Shown here: positions 17,335-26,343 of the stretch, piece by piece | Layout: each line of letters starts with the position of its first letter | Numbering within the stretch: position 1 is the stretch's first letter | Origin: Rhodanobacter denitrificans | GTDB taxonomy: Bacteria; Pseudomonadota; Gammaproteobacteria; Xanthomonadales; Rhodanobacteraceae | Direction: 5' to 3' | NCBI RefSeq assembly: GCF_003335105.1 | Contig: NZ_QFWQ01000006.1 | Span: forward strand, 310,001-374,000 | DNA: 64,000 bases | The notes under the pieces: generated by a model | Database searches by the model: none | Seen by the model: only the letters and a program-made list of their open reading frames with translations | Told to the model about the DNA's origin: nothing | Position numbers and translations under genes: made by a program

Positions 17335-17492
17335 GCGCGCGGTCATCGTCGACGGCCTCGTCCGGCCGGCCATCCATTCGAACGGCGCGTCCATGCGCGG
17401 TTGTCCCTAAGTCCGGGACGCAAACCGACGGCCGGCCGACGCGTCCCATGGCATGGCTGGCCGCCCGTCGCCGAACGTAATTTCTTGCAGGG

Positions 17493-17520
17493 TTTCGCGA
17501 CGATGTTGGTACGTTATATC
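17493..17520 (+). promoter_or_regulatory. Possible promoter of the RND efflux operon
   Basis: TTTCGC and TATATC are spaced by 16 bases in a locally AT-richer part of the 266-base gap between trpE and the efflux operon. The match to sigma-70 is moderate. Confidence 0.3.
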
Positions 17521-17600
17521 GTTGCGTCTCCGATCCTTTGGCCAAGACGCGTCCGCATGAACAACCCGTGGTTCGAGTGCATGGCGGCGCCGTCGACGTG

Positions 17601-19199
17601 ATGGCCACGATGATCGGGCGGCTGCGCTCGTTGCCATTTGCGACGCGGTTGCCGCTGCGGCGGCTGCTTGCGGCTGCGGCCGTGCTGGGCCTCGCCGGGT
17701 GCGCGGTGGGGCCGGATTTTCAGCGGCCTGCTGCGCCCGCAGTCGGCCGCCTGACCGCCGCCCCGCTGCCGGCCACCACCGCCAGTGCGGACGTCGCGGG
17801 CGGAGAGCAGCAGCGCTTCGTCCCGGGTGGCGACATTCCCGCGCAGTGGTGGACGCTGTTCCATTCCGCCGAGCTCAATGCGCTGATCGAACAATCGCTG
17901 GCGCACAACGCCGACCTGAAGGCCGCGCAGGCGGCGCTGACGGTGGCGCACGAGAATGCCCGCGCGCAGCGTGGCGCCTACTATCCCGCCGTCGACGGCA
18001 GTTTCTCGGCCACCCGCCAGAAGCAATCGCAACAGGTGGCACCCGGGCCGAACTATCCGGTGGTGCCGCAGGAGTATCTGTACAGCTTCTTCACTCCGCA
18101 GCTCAGCATTTCCTATGCGCCGGACCTGTTCGGCCTGAACCGGCGCGCAGTGGAGTCGGTGGAGGCGCAGGAGCAGTCCGCGCGTTTCCAGATGATCGCC
18201 GCGCGCATCACGCTGAGCACCAACGTGGTGGCGACGGCCGTGCAGCAGGCTTCGTTGCGCGCGCAGATCGACGCGACCCGCGAGCTGATCGCGATCGACT
18301 CGAAAATGGTGGACATCCTGCGCTACCAGCTGGCCAAGGGATATGCCGGCCGGCTCGATCTCGCCGCGCAGGAATCGCAACTGGCCCAGCTGCAGGCCAC
18401 GCTGCCGCCGCTGCTGACCCGGCTTGATCAGCAGAACGATCTGCTGGCGGTGCTGGCCGGGCGGTTGCCGAGCGAAGCGCCGGCGCAGGCGTTCGACCTG
18501 GCCAGCCTGCAGTTGCCGCAGCAACTGCCGCTGAGCCTGCCATCCACGCTGGTGGCGCAACGGCCCGATGTGCGCCAGGCCGAAGCGAACATGCACGCGG
18601 CCAGCGCCAATATCGGCGTGGCGATCGCGAACCGGTTGCCGAATATTTCATTGACCGCGAACGTGGGCAGCACCGCGGTGGCGATCGACCAAGTATTCAA
18701 GAGCGGCACTGGCTTCTGGGGTATCGGTGCCGATATCGCCGCGCCGATTTTTCACGGCGGCAGCCTGCTGCACCAGGAGCGCGCGGCGAAGGCGGCCTAC
18801 GTGCAGGCGTCAGAGCAATACCGCAGCACGGTGCTGACGGCGTTCCAGAATGTGGCCGATACGCTGGCTGCGCTGCAGCACGATGCCGAAGGCCTGCAGG
18901 CGGCGAGCAGCGCCGCGCAGGCGGCAAAGCTCACCCTGGATCTGTCGCAGCGGCAGTACAAGGACGGCTATGCCGGCTACCTGTCCCTGCTCGGCGCCGA
19001 GCAGGGCTACCAGCAGGCGCGCATCGCGCTGGTGCAGGCGCAGGCCAGCCGCTACGCCGACACCGCGGCGCTGTTCCAGGCGCTGGGTGGCGGCTGGTGG
19101 AACGCCGCGGACGCTACGCAGGCCGACGCCGCGTCGAAGCAGCCGCACCCCTCCGATTCGGATCACGCCAAGGCAGACCGGGACAGCGATGAAAAGTAG
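17601..19199 (+). CDS. RND efflux outer-membrane lipoprotein (NodT/OprM type)
   Basis: A TolC-like exit duct of a tripartite efflux pump, 532 aa. A lipobox LAGC follows an Arg-rich signal peptide. Two outer-membrane-factor repeats are visible, with typical LIEQSLAHNADLKAAQAAL, QRPDVRQAEANMHAASANIGVAIA and the GYLSLLGAEQGYQQARIALVQAQ segments. The ATG at 17601 was chosen because it leads directly into the signal peptide; an in-frame ATG at 17538 exists. It heads an operon with the adaptor (11-base overlap) and pump genes. Its NodT type differs from CzcC, the usual partner of heavy-metal pumps. Confidence 0.9.
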   Translation: MATMIGRLRSLPFATRLPLRRLLAAAAVLGLAGCAVGPDFQRPAAPAVGRLTAAPLPATTASADVAGGEQQRFVPGGDIPAQWWTLFHSAELNALIEQSLAHNADLKAAQAALTVAHENARAQRGAYYPAVDGSFSATRQKQSQQVAPGPNYPVVPQEYLYSFFTPQLSISYAPDLFGLNRRAVESVEAQEQSARFQMIAARITLSTNVVATAVQQASLRAQIDATRELIAIDSKMVDILRYQLAKGYAGRLDLAAQESQLAQLQATLPPLLTRLDQQNDLLAVLAGRLPSEAPAQAFDLASLQLPQQLPLSLPSTLVAQRPDVRQAEANMHAASANIGVAIANRLPNISLTANVGSTAVAIDQVFKSGTGFWGIGADIAAPIFHGGSLLHQERAAKAAYVQASEQYRSTVLTAFQNVADTLAALQHDAEGLQAASSAAQAAKLTLDLSQRQYKDGYAGYLSLLGAEQGYQQARIALVQAQASRYADTAALFQALGGGWWNAADATQADAASKQPHPSDSDHAKADRDSDEK

Positions 19200-20364
19200 A
19201 TCATCTTCGGCGCCGTGCCTGATGCCATGGCGTCCCGCGGCGTTCCTGCTCGCGCTGGGCGCGTTGCTTGGTGCGGCCGGCTGTTCCTCCAGGCCCGAAG
19301 CGCAGCACGCTGCAGTGTCCGATACGCCGCAGAACGTGACGATGACGCCGGCGCAGCGCCAGCGCATCCACCTGTTCACCGTCGCGCCGGCCAGCTTCCA
19401 TCGCGCGATCGAGACCACCGGCGTGGTGGATTTCGACAACGACCAGGCGACCAGCGTGCTGGCCCCGTTCTCCGGGCCGGTGGCGCGGCTGCTGGTGGCG
19501 CCGGGCGACAAGGTGCGCCAGGGCCAGCCGCTGGCGCTGGTGGACTCGCCGGACTTCTCGGCCGCGATCGGTGCCTATCGCAAGGCCCTGGTCAGCGCGC
19601 GGAACACCCGCCGGCTGGCCGATATCGACCAGGACCTGCTGCAGCACGAAGGCGTCTCGCGGCGGGAGGCCGAACAGGCGCAGACCGACGCCGCCAGCGC
19701 CGAAGCCGATCGGGACGCGGCGCTGCAGGCGCTGGTGGCGCTGCATGTCGATGCCGGCACGATCAAGGCGATCCAGGCCGGCGGCACGGTGGCGCGCGTG
19801 CAGGGCATCATCCGCGCGCCGGTCGCCGGCACCGTGGTGGAAAAGCTGATCACCCCCGGCCAGCTGCTGCAGGCGGGCACTACGCCCTGCTTCACCGTGG
19901 CCGACCTGTCGAAGGTGTGGGTGATGGCGCAGGTGTCGGCGGCGGAACTTGCCGGGATCAAGGTCGGTGATCCGGCACAGGTCGACGCCGGTGCGCCGGG
20001 GACGGCGCTGGCGGGCGTGGTGGACAACATTGCCGCGGTGGTGAACCCGGACACCCGCGCGGTCGCCGCGCGCATCGTGCTCCGCAACCCGGAGGGCGCG
20101 CTGCGCAAGCAGATGTACGTGCGCGTGCGGATCCAGTCGCGCCAGGCCGGCGAGGGCCTGCTGATCCCGGCGTCGGCGCTGCTGCGCGATGACGAGAACC
20201 TGCCGTTCGTCTACCTCGTCCAGCATGACGGCAGCTTTGCGCGCCGGCACGTCACGGCGGCCCCGCGCACCGGCGACGACTACCTGGTCAGCGAAGGGCT
20301 GCAGCCGGGCGACCGGATCGTGGTCGACGGCGCCATCTTCGTGCAGTTCATGCAAAACCAATGA
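19189..20364 (+). CDS. RND efflux periplasmic adaptor (CzcB/CusB-like), lipoprotein
   Basis: A 391-aa membrane-fusion protein with lipobox GAAGC after a short signal peptide. It has the barrel-sandwich halves (FSGPVARLLVAPGDKVRQGQPL and IRAPVAGTVVEKLITPGQLLQ), an alpha-hairpin between them, a beta-barrel with VNPDTRAVAARIVLRNPEGALR, and a membrane-proximal end. The order fits the heavy-metal adaptor group. No metal-binding N-terminal Met or His cluster is obvious. The stop overlaps the pump start by 4 bases. Confidence 0.9.
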   Translation: MKSRSSSAPCLMPWRPAAFLLALGALLGAAGCSSRPEAQHAAVSDTPQNVTMTPAQRQRIHLFTVAPASFHRAIETTGVVDFDNDQATSVLAPFSGPVARLLVAPGDKVRQGQPLALVDSPDFSAAIGAYRKALVSARNTRRLADIDQDLLQHEGVSRREAEQAQTDAASAEADRDAALQALVALHVDAGTIKAIQAGGTVARVQGIIRAPVAGTVVEKLITPGQLLQAGTTPCFTVADLSKVWVMAQVSAAELAGIKVGDPAQVDAGAPGTALAGVVDNIAAVVNPDTRAVAARIVLRNPEGALRKQMYVRVRIQSRQAGEGLLIPASALLRDDENLPFVYLVQHDGSFARRHVTAAPRTGDDYLVSEGLQPGDRIVVDGAIFVQFMQNQ

Positions 20365-23300
20365 GCGACCAGTTGCCGCCCATGCCGCCGCGCGCGGCGT
20401 CGCTGATGAACCGGATCGTCGGTGCCTCGCTGGCGCAACGTTTCCTGATCGCCCTGCTGGTGCTGGTGCTGATCGGCGCCGGCGTGCATGCGCTGCATCG
20501 CCTGCCGGTGGACGCCTATCCGGACCTGTCGCCGCCCAGCGTCCAGCTCGTCACGCAGTGGCCGGGGCATACCGCCGAGGAAGTGGAACGGCTGATCACG
20601 GTGCCGGCCGAGCGGGGCATGACCGGCATTCCGAAGACCGACAATGTCCGCTCGATCTCGCTGTACGGCCTGTCGGTGGTCACGCTGACCTTCGACATCG
20701 GCACGGACAACTATTTCGCGCGCCAACAGGTGTTCAACCGGCTTGGCGACCTCTCCCTGCCCGATGGGGTGAAGCCGTCGGTGTCGCCGTTGTCGTCGCC
20801 GTCGGGGCTGATCTATCGCTACGTGCTGCAAAGCTCCGACCGCTCGCCGATGGAGCTGAAGACCTTCGAGGACTGGGTGGTGGAGCCGCAGTACCGCACC
20901 GTGGCGGGCGTGGCCGACGATTCGGGTTTCGGCGGCGGCAGCATGCAGTACCAGGTGCTGCTGGATCCGGCGAAGATCGCCGGCGTCGGGCTCAGCGCGC
21001 AGCAGGTCAAGGCCGCGCTGGCCGCCAACAACGGCAACGCCGGCGGCGGCTTCTACTCGCAGGGCGGCCAGTTCTACTACGTGCGCGGCGTCGGCCGGCT
21101 GCAGACGCTGGAGGACATCGGCAACGCGGTGCTGGCGGTGCACGACGGCAGCCCGGTGCTGGTCAAGGACGTGGGGCGGGTGGTCATCGGCATTGCGCCG
21201 CGGCTGGGCCAGTTCGGTTTCGAGAAGCAGGACGACGCGGTCGAGGGTGTGATCTCGCTGCGTACCGGCGAGAAGACCCAGGACGTGCTGAAGCGGGTCG
21301 AGGCGAAGACGCAGGAACTCAACGAACAGATCCTGCCGAAGGACATCAAGGTCCATCCGTTCTACGACCGCAGCGACCTGGTCGCGGTGACCACCCAGGT
21401 GGTCAGGGACAACCTGCTGCGCGGCATGCTGCTGGTGGTGGTGGTGCTGATCTTCTTCCTGTACGACGTGCGTGCCGGGGTGATCGTGGCGGTCACCATC
21501 CCGCTGTCGCTGCTGGTCGCCTTCATCGGCCTGGATCTGCAGGGCGCCTCGGCCAATCTGCTGTCGATCGGTGCGGTGGATTTCGGCATCCTGGTCGATG
21601 CGGGGGTGGTGATGGTGGAGAACATCTATCGCCAGCTCGCCGATCGCGAGGGAACGAAATTCAACGTCATCGAGGTGATCCGCGATGCCGCCGCGGAGGT
21701 CGATCGTCCGCTGTTCTATGCGGTGGCGGTGATCGTGGTCAGCTTTTTGCCGATCTATGTGCTGTCCGGCCCGTCGGGCATCCTGTTCAAGCCGATGGCG
21801 GACACCATGGTGTTCGCGCTGATCGGTTCGCTGGTGGTCACCCTGACCCTGTTGCCGGTGCTGTGTTCGTGGTTCATGCGCAAGGGCGTGCGCGAGCGGC
21901 GCAACCGCGCGTTCGAGGCGATCAAGGCGGTCTACATCAAGGGGCTGGATTTCTGCCTCGCCCGCGTATGGGCGACCACTCTAGCCTCGGCGGCGCTGCT
22001 GGGCCTCGCGCTGCTGCTGATCCCGCGCATCGGTGCGGAGTTCATGCCGCACCTGGACGAAGGTGCGTTGTGGGTGCGCGCGACCATGCCGTACACCATC
22101 TCGTTCGACGAATCGGCGAAGATCGCGCCGCAGATCCGCGACATCCTGCGCTCGTTCCCGCAGGTCACCACGGTCGCCTCGGAGCTGGGCCGGCCCGACG
22201 ACGGCACCGACTCCACCGGCTTCTTCAACGTCGAGTTCTACGTCGGCCTGAAACCGTATGCGCAGTGGAAGGGTGCGTACCACGACAAGGCCGAGCTGAT
22301 CGCGGCGATCAACCGCAAGCTGCAGGTCTTTCCCGGCATCACCTTCAACTACACCCAGCCCGCCGAGGATGCGGTGGACGAGGCCGAGACCGGCCTGAAG
22401 AGCGCACTGGCGGTGAAGGTGTTCGGTGCGGACCTGGACACGCTGCAGCTGAAGGGCAAGGCGATCAAGCACGTGCTGGAACAGGTGCGCGGCATCCGTG
22501 ATGTGACCCTGGTGCAGGAGCTGGGCCAGCCGAGCCTGGCCATCACGATCAACCGCGCGGCGATCGCCCGCTATGGCCTGAACGTGGACGACATCAACGG
22601 CCTGATCCAGACCGCGATCGGCGGCGACGTGGCGACCCAGGTGATCCAGGGCGAGAAACAGTTCGACCTGGTCGTGCGCCTGGATCGCCCGTACCGCGAC
22701 AACCCCGAGGAAATCGGCAACATCCTGGTGGCCACGCCGGGCGGCCAGCAGCTGCCGCTGAAGGAGTTCGCCGATATCCGGGTGACCACCGGCGCCTCCT
22801 TCATCTACCGGCAGAACAACTCGCGCTACATCGGCGTGCAGTTCTCGGTGGAAGGGCGCGACCTTGCCGGCGCGGTGGAGGATGCGATCGGACAGGTCCA
22901 CGCGAAGGTGAAGTTGCCGAGCGGCTACCGGCTGGACTGGGGCGGCGAATACAAGGAATACACCGCCTCGCGGGCTCAGTTGAACCTGGTCGTGCCGCTG
23001 ACGGTGGGGCTGATCTTCCTGCTGCTGTTCACCCTGTACAGCAACCTCAAATTCCCCTTCATCACCGTGGTCGGCGTGGTGCTGTCGGCGCCGGCCGGCG
23101 GCATCATCGCATTGTGGCTGACCGGCACGCCGTTCTCGGTGTCCTCGGGCATCGGCTTCCTCGCGCTGTTCGGCGTCTCGGTGCAGACCGCCGTGGTGTA
23201 CATCTCCTACGTCAACGAGCTGCGCCGCAATGGCGTCGCGGTGGCCGAGGCGGTCCGCGAAGGGGCGATCCTGCGTCTGCGCCCGATCATGATGACCGCG

Positions 23301-23480
23301 CTGGTGGCGGCGCTCGGCCTGCTGCCGGCCGCGCTGGCAACGGGCGTGGGCACGGATACCCAGCGGCCGTTCGCCCTGGTCATCGTCAGCGGCCTGTTCA
23401 CGCGGCTGTTGATCAGCATCTTCCTGATGCCGGCGCTGTACGCGATCGTGGCGCGGCCGGACGACCGGCTGGAAGTGTGA
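20361..23480 (+). CDS. RND efflux pump, heavy-metal (HME/CzcA-CusA) family
   Basis: A 1039-aa inner-membrane proton-driven exporter with about 12 helices and two large periplasmic loops. TM4 carries the proton-relay triad of metal-exporting RND pumps, Asp407, Asp413 and Glu420 in DFGILVDAGVVMVENIY; the spacing equals that of CzcA 402/408/415. An ALNPDLSPP-like N-terminal motif (VDAYPDLSPPSVQL) also fits. The substrate is not certain: zinc, cobalt or cadmium (CzcA) versus copper or silver (CusA) cannot be told by eye. No metal-responsive two-component genes adjoin. Confidence 0.9.
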   Translation: MSDQLPPMPPRAASLMNRIVGASLAQRFLIALLVLVLIGAGVHALHRLPVDAYPDLSPPSVQLVTQWPGHTAEEVERLITVPAERGMTGIPKTDNVRSISLYGLSVVTLTFDIGTDNYFARQQVFNRLGDLSLPDGVKPSVSPLSSPSGLIYRYVLQSSDRSPMELKTFEDWVVEPQYRTVAGVADDSGFGGGSMQYQVLLDPAKIAGVGLSAQQVKAALAANNGNAGGGFYSQGGQFYYVRGVGRLQTLEDIGNAVLAVHDGSPVLVKDVGRVVIGIAPRLGQFGFEKQDDAVEGVISLRTGEKTQDVLKRVEAKTQELNEQILPKDIKVHPFYDRSDLVAVTTQVVRDNLLRGMLLVVVVLIFFLYDVRAGVIVAVTIPLSLLVAFIGLDLQGASANLLSIGAVDFGILVDAGVVMVENIYRQLADREGTKFNVIEVIRDAAAEVDRPLFYAVAVIVVSFLPIYVLSGPSGILFKPMADTMVFALIGSLVVTLTLLPVLCSWFMRKGVRERRNRAFEAIKAVYIKGLDFCLARVWATTLASAALLGLALLLIPRIGAEFMPHLDEGALWVRATMPYTISFDESAKIAPQIRDILRSFPQVTTVASELGRPDDGTDSTGFFNVEFYVGLKPYAQWKGAYHDKAELIAAINRKLQVFPGITFNYTQPAEDAVDEAETGLKSALAVKVFGADLDTLQLKGKAIKHVLEQVRGIRDVTLVQELGQPSLAITINRAAIARYGLNVDDINGLIQTAIGGDVATQVIQGEKQFDLVVRLDRPYRDNPEEIGNILVATPGGQQLPLKEFADIRVTTGASFIYRQNNSRYIGVQFSVEGRDLAGAVEDAIGQVHAKVKLPSGYRLDWGGEYKEYTASRAQLNLVVPLTVGLIFLLLFTLYSNLKFPFITVVGVVLSAPAGGIIALWLTGTPFSVSSGIGFLALFGVSVQTAVVYISYVNELRRNGVAVAEAVREGAILRLRPIMMTALVAALGLLPAALATGVGTDTQRPFALVIVSGLFTRLLISIFLMPALYAIVARPDDRLEV

Positions 23481-23489
23481 ACGGGTAGC

Positions 23490-24278
23490 TCAGTTTCCCT
23501 CATCGCCGGATTCGATCTGCTGCGCCAGGTTGTACAGGATGCGCAGGTCCTCGCCGTCCAGCGCGTCGCTTTCGATGCCGCGGAAGTGGTGGTGGAAGGA
23601 GCGCACGGCGGCAGTGCGGTCCTCCAGCGGGTAGCCGACCACGGCCAGCGCCATCCACGGGTCGAAGCCGGCAGGCGGGTCGGCCAGCGCGCCCTGCGGC
23701 CATCGTCCGTAGCCGGCGTCGGCCAGGGTTTTCCAGGGAAACAGCGGGCCGGGATCGTCCTTGCGGCCGGGGGCGAGGTCCTCATGGCCGATGATCTGCG
23801 TACGCGGGATGCGCAGCCGCGTGGTGAGGTCGGCGAGCAGGCGCAGCAGGCTGTCGATCTGCGGCTGGGCGAACGGCGTGGCGCCGTCGTTGTCCAGCTC
23901 GATGCCGATCGAGGCGGAGTTGAGGTCGGTGATGGTGCCCCAGCGCCCGGGGCCTGCCTGCCATGCGCGTAGCTGGTCGGACACCAGCTGGTAGATGCGG
24001 CCGTCGGCGCCGACCAGGTAGTGGGCGCTGACCGGGCCGGTGCTGTTGGCGGTGCGCAGGGTGTCCAGGCTCTCCTGCACCGAGTGCTGGTTGGTGAAGT
24101 GCAGCACGATCAATACCGGGCGGCGGATGTCGTGGTTCGGCGACGGCACCCACGTCGCCAGCGGGTTGCGCGGCGGCAGCGGGGCGCAGGCGGCGAGCAG
24201 GGCGAGCGGGATCAGCAGGCCAGCGATGCGCAGAAGGCGGGACGCAGGGAGTGTCGGGTACATGGCGGTGGGCTTCAT
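23490..24278 (-). CDS. N-acetylmuramoyl-L-alanine amidase, lipoprotein (AmiD-like)
   Basis: Splits the bond between muramic acid and L-Ala in murein fragments. 262 aa, with lipobox LAAC, so anchored in the envelope. An Amidase_2 domain follows with zinc-ligand candidates in VLHFTNQ, SAHYLVGADGRIYQLV and IGHEDLAPGRKDDPG. The AmpD/AmiD consensus AWHAG reads AWQAG here. A tail of about 80 residues after the catalytic domain fits AmiD. It is the last gene of the minus-strand murein-peptide set and would release the peptides the neighbours process. Confidence 0.85.
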   Translation of the reverse strand: MKPTAMYPTLPASRLLRIAGLLIPLALLAACAPLPPRNPLATWVPSPNHDIRRPVLIVLHFTNQHSVQESLDTLRTANSTGPVSAHYLVGADGRIYQLVSDQLRAWQAGPGRWGTITDLNSASIGIELDNDGATPFAQPQIDSLLRLLADLTTRLRIPRTQIIGHEDLAPGRKDDPGPLFPWKTLADAGYGRWPQGALADPPAGFDPWMALAVVGYPLEDRTAAVRSFHHHFRGIESDALDGEDLRILYNLAQQIESGDEGN

Positions 24279-24282
24279 GGCT

Positions 24283-24339
24283 CGTCATTCCAGCTTGACC
24301 AGCCCTTCGGCTGTTGAAAAGCGCCTCGCTGGAATGACG
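24283..24339. repeat. Inverted repeat CGTCATTCCAGC...GCTGGAATGACG
   Basis: Perfect 12-base arms around a 33-base centre, lying between the amidase and serine hydrolase genes. The GTCATTCC arm is the common end of a dispersed enterobacterial/Xanthomonad-type palindromic repeat and resembles the unit at 27.9 kb. Confidence 0.75.
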
Positions 24340-24367
24340 GTGCGGGTGAGCGAAAATGGTGGCAGGG

Positions 24368-25417
24368 TCAATGCAGGTACGGCTGGGCAATCGCCAGCGC
24401 GGTGCGGTACGGCTCCGGGTCGTTGCGGTTGCTGAGCAGGATCACCGTGAGGTGCTGCTTCGGCCAGCGCACGATCACGTTGCGGAAGCCGATGCTCTCG
24501 CCGGAGTGCCACAGCGTGTCGCCGGTGATGCGCCAGCCGTAGCCGTAGCTGGCCTGGTACGGCTCGCCAGTGATCTTGACGTGCGGGCTGAAAGCGAGCC
24601 GGCGCGAGGCGGCGCTGAGCAGGCGGTCGTCGTACAGCGCGGCGTCCCACCTGGCCAGGTCGTCGATCGAGGAGTAGATGCCGCCGTCGCCGCGGGTGGC
24701 GCTGGTGACGCTCTGGTCGGTGCGCGTCCAGCGGCCGTGTTCCTCGCTGTAGCCGTAGGCGCGGTTCGCCACTTCCGGCCCCTTGCCGTGCTCGTAGAGC
24801 AGGGTATGGTCCATGTGCAGCGGCTGGAAGATGCGCTGCTTGAGGTACGACGGCAGCCCGATGCCGGAGGCGCGTTCCACCACCAGGCCGAGCAGCACGT
24901 AGCCGGAGTTGCTGTAGCGGTACGCGCTGCCCGGCGCGAAATAGGTCTTCGGCGTAGCCGAGAGCATGCGCAGCACGTCGTCGTCGCTGACCTGGGCTGT
25001 GGTGCCTGGCGGGATCAGGTCCTCGTAGTCGACCAGGCCGCCGGTGTGGGTGAGCAGCTGGCGCAAGGTGACGGTGGACGTTGTCTCCGGCAGCGAAGGC
25101 AGCCAGCGGCGCACCGGGTCGTCGAGGTCGAGCCGGCCGTGCTCGGCCAGCAGCAGGATCGCCGCGGCGGTGAACTGCTTGCTCACCGAGGCGAGCCGGT
25201 AGTTGGTGGCCGGCGTGGCCTTGTCGCCGTCTTCGAGGTTGGCCATGCCGTAGCCGCGGCGCACGATCGGCCTGCCGTCCTTGAGCACCAGCAGCGAGGC
25301 GCCGGGCACGTCGCCGGCGTAGCGCGCCATCAGCGCGTCGGTCGGGTCGACCGGCTTGGTGCCCGAACCGCAGCCGACGAGCAGGATGGCAGCAAGGCCG
25401 ATGAACAATCTGGGCAA
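24368..25417 (-). CDS. Serine beta-lactamase-like hydrolase (S12), lipoprotein
   Basis: A 349-aa penicillin-binding-protein-like hydrolase, probably a D,D-peptidase or D-amino-acid amidase and not a drug resistance enzyme. Lipobox LVGC. Motifs: nucleophile Ser and Lys in ASVSKQF (SxxK), YSNSGY (YxN), and HSGE in place of HTG/KTG. The start is taken as TTG at 25417, with CGGGGG 7 bases upstream; longer frames upstream run through the repeat and have no homology. A TTGATCAA palindrome lies at 25434-25441. It belongs to the murein-peptide set. Confidence 0.8.
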   Translation of the reverse strand: MPRLFIGLAAILLVGCGSGTKPVDPTDALMARYAGDVPGASLLVLKDGRPIVRRGYGMANLEDGDKATPATNYRLASVSKQFTAAAILLLAEHGRLDLDDPVRRWLPSLPETTSTVTLRQLLTHTGGLVDYEDLIPPGTTAQVSDDDVLRMLSATPKTYFAPGSAYRYSNSGYVLLGLVVERASGIGLPSYLKQRIFQPLHMDHTLLYEHGKGPEVANRAYGYSEEHGRWTRTDQSVTSATRGDGGIYSSIDDLARWDAALYDDRLLSAASRRLAFSPHVKITGEPYQASYGYGWRITGDTLWHSGESIGFRNVIVRWPKQHLTVILLSNRNDPEPYRTALAIAQPYLH

Positions 25418-25444
25418 GGCAGAGATCCCCCGGTTGATCAATGT

Positions 25445-25521
25445 GTAGGGCGGGCAAGGCCCGCCGTGTTTGCGGAGCGCGTGGGACGGGTCGAAGGGCC
25501 GGCGGGCAGTGCCCGCCCTGC
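25445..25521. repeat. Paired GTAG-headed palindromic repeat
   Basis: GTAGGGCGGGCAAGGCCCGCC at the left, and CCGGCGGGCAGTGCCCGCCC at the right in inverted orientation. It fills the gap between the VanX-like gene and the serine hydrolase gene. Same family as 4933-5000 and 40002-40081. Confidence 0.85.
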
Positions 25522-25524
25522 GGG

Positions 25525-26343
25525 TCATTGCACCGGCACGTCGTAGAGCGTGTGCGGCGTGGGTTCGGGCGTGAAGGTGTAATGCCACCATTCCATTGGA
25601 TAGTTGCGGAAGCCCTCGCGCGCCATCGCGTCGCGCAGCAGCAGGCGGTTCGCGTGCTGCGCGGCGGTGATGCCGGGCGCATCGGTGTGGGCGCGCACAT
25701 CGAAGAAGTCGAAGTCGGTGCCCATGTCCAGCGGCGCGCAACGGGTGCCGTCGGCGGCGCAGCGTTGCAGGGTGAGGTCGGCGGTGGCGCCGCGGCTGTG
25801 GCCGGAGACCGGTGCGATGTAATCGCCGAGCAATTTCGACTTGTCCAGCGTGGGGTAGTGCTGCGGCTTGGTGCGCTGATCGGTCAGGTCGTGCGCCCAG
25901 CGTACGAAGTGCGCCACCGCGCGGGCGGGGCGGTAGCAGTCCCAGATCTTCAGGCGCAGCTGCCGCGTGCGCAGTTCGCGCTCGACCCGCGCCAGCGCTT
26001 CGGCGACCGGACGCAGCAGCAGGCACTTCGGTGCCAGGTAGCCATCGACCGGCGCGCCCACGAAGTTGTCGTGGCCGGCGTACTTGATGTCCTCGGCGAT
26101 GTCGGGCACCAGCGTGCGGATGTCGACCAGGTTGGCCGCGGCGGCGGTCGTTGCCGGCGACAGGGCGGGTGGCTGATCCGCGCGGGCGGCTCCGCCAAGG
26201 GCGACGAGCAAGGCGAACACGATGAGATGCGCGGCTTTTGCGGGAGCGCGCTTGCGGGCGATGCTCCTGCTCTGCAGCCCCAAGGAAAGAGCATCGCCCG
26301 CAAGCGCGCTCCTGCCGGTAGTCATGGACGATGGGTTGGTCAT
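25525..26343 (-). CDS. D-Ala-D-Ala dipeptidase (VanX/DdpX family), secreted
   Basis: A zinc dipeptidase that hydrolyses D-alanyl-D-alanine. 272 aa. The VanX zinc motif SxHxxGxAxD is seen as SGHSRGATADLTL, and the catalytic-Glu motif ExxWH as EWWHY. A hydrophobic export segment (LIVFALLVALGG) precedes ARADQ. The ATG at 26343 overlaps the stop of the upstream serine hydrolase gene as ATGA. The 30 or so residues between start and hydrophobic segment are encoded by a palindromic repeat (26240-26315), giving an unusually long Arg-rich N-region. In the murein-peptide set it would deal with the terminal D-Ala pair. Vancomycin resistance is not implied, as no vanH or vanA is present. Confidence 0.9.
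   Translation of the reverse strand: MTNPSSMTTGRSALAGDALSLGLQSRSIARKRAPAKAAHLIVFALLVALGGAARADQPPALSPATTAAAANLVDIRTLVPDIAEDIKYAGHDNFVGAPVDGYLAPKCLLLRPVAEALARVERELRTRQLRLKIWDCYRPARAVAHFVRWAHDLTDQRTKPQHYPTLDKSKLLGDYIAPVSGHSRGATADLTLQRCAADGTRCAPLDMGTDFDFFDVRAHTDAPGITAAQHANRLLLRDAMAREGFRNYPMEWWHYTFTPEPTPHTLYDVPVQ
26240..26315. repeat. Palindromic repeat inside the vanX-like gene start
   Basis: GCGGGAGCGCGCTTGCGGGC and its reverse complement (ending GCGCTCCTGC), separated by about 22 bases. It is of the GAGCGCGCTTGCGGGC type and lies wholly within the 5' part of the VanX-like coding region. Confidence 0.85.

Noticed and set aside
14194-17394. 1066-codon minus-strand frame over the kinase and trpE
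   Set aside because: Antisense shadow caused by high GC third positions; the plus-strand products are unmistakable.
25525-26343. Vancomycin resistance cluster suggested by the VanX-like gene
   Set aside because: No vanH, vanA/vanB or vanRS genes nearby, and a Gram-negative context; a peptide-salvage role fits better.
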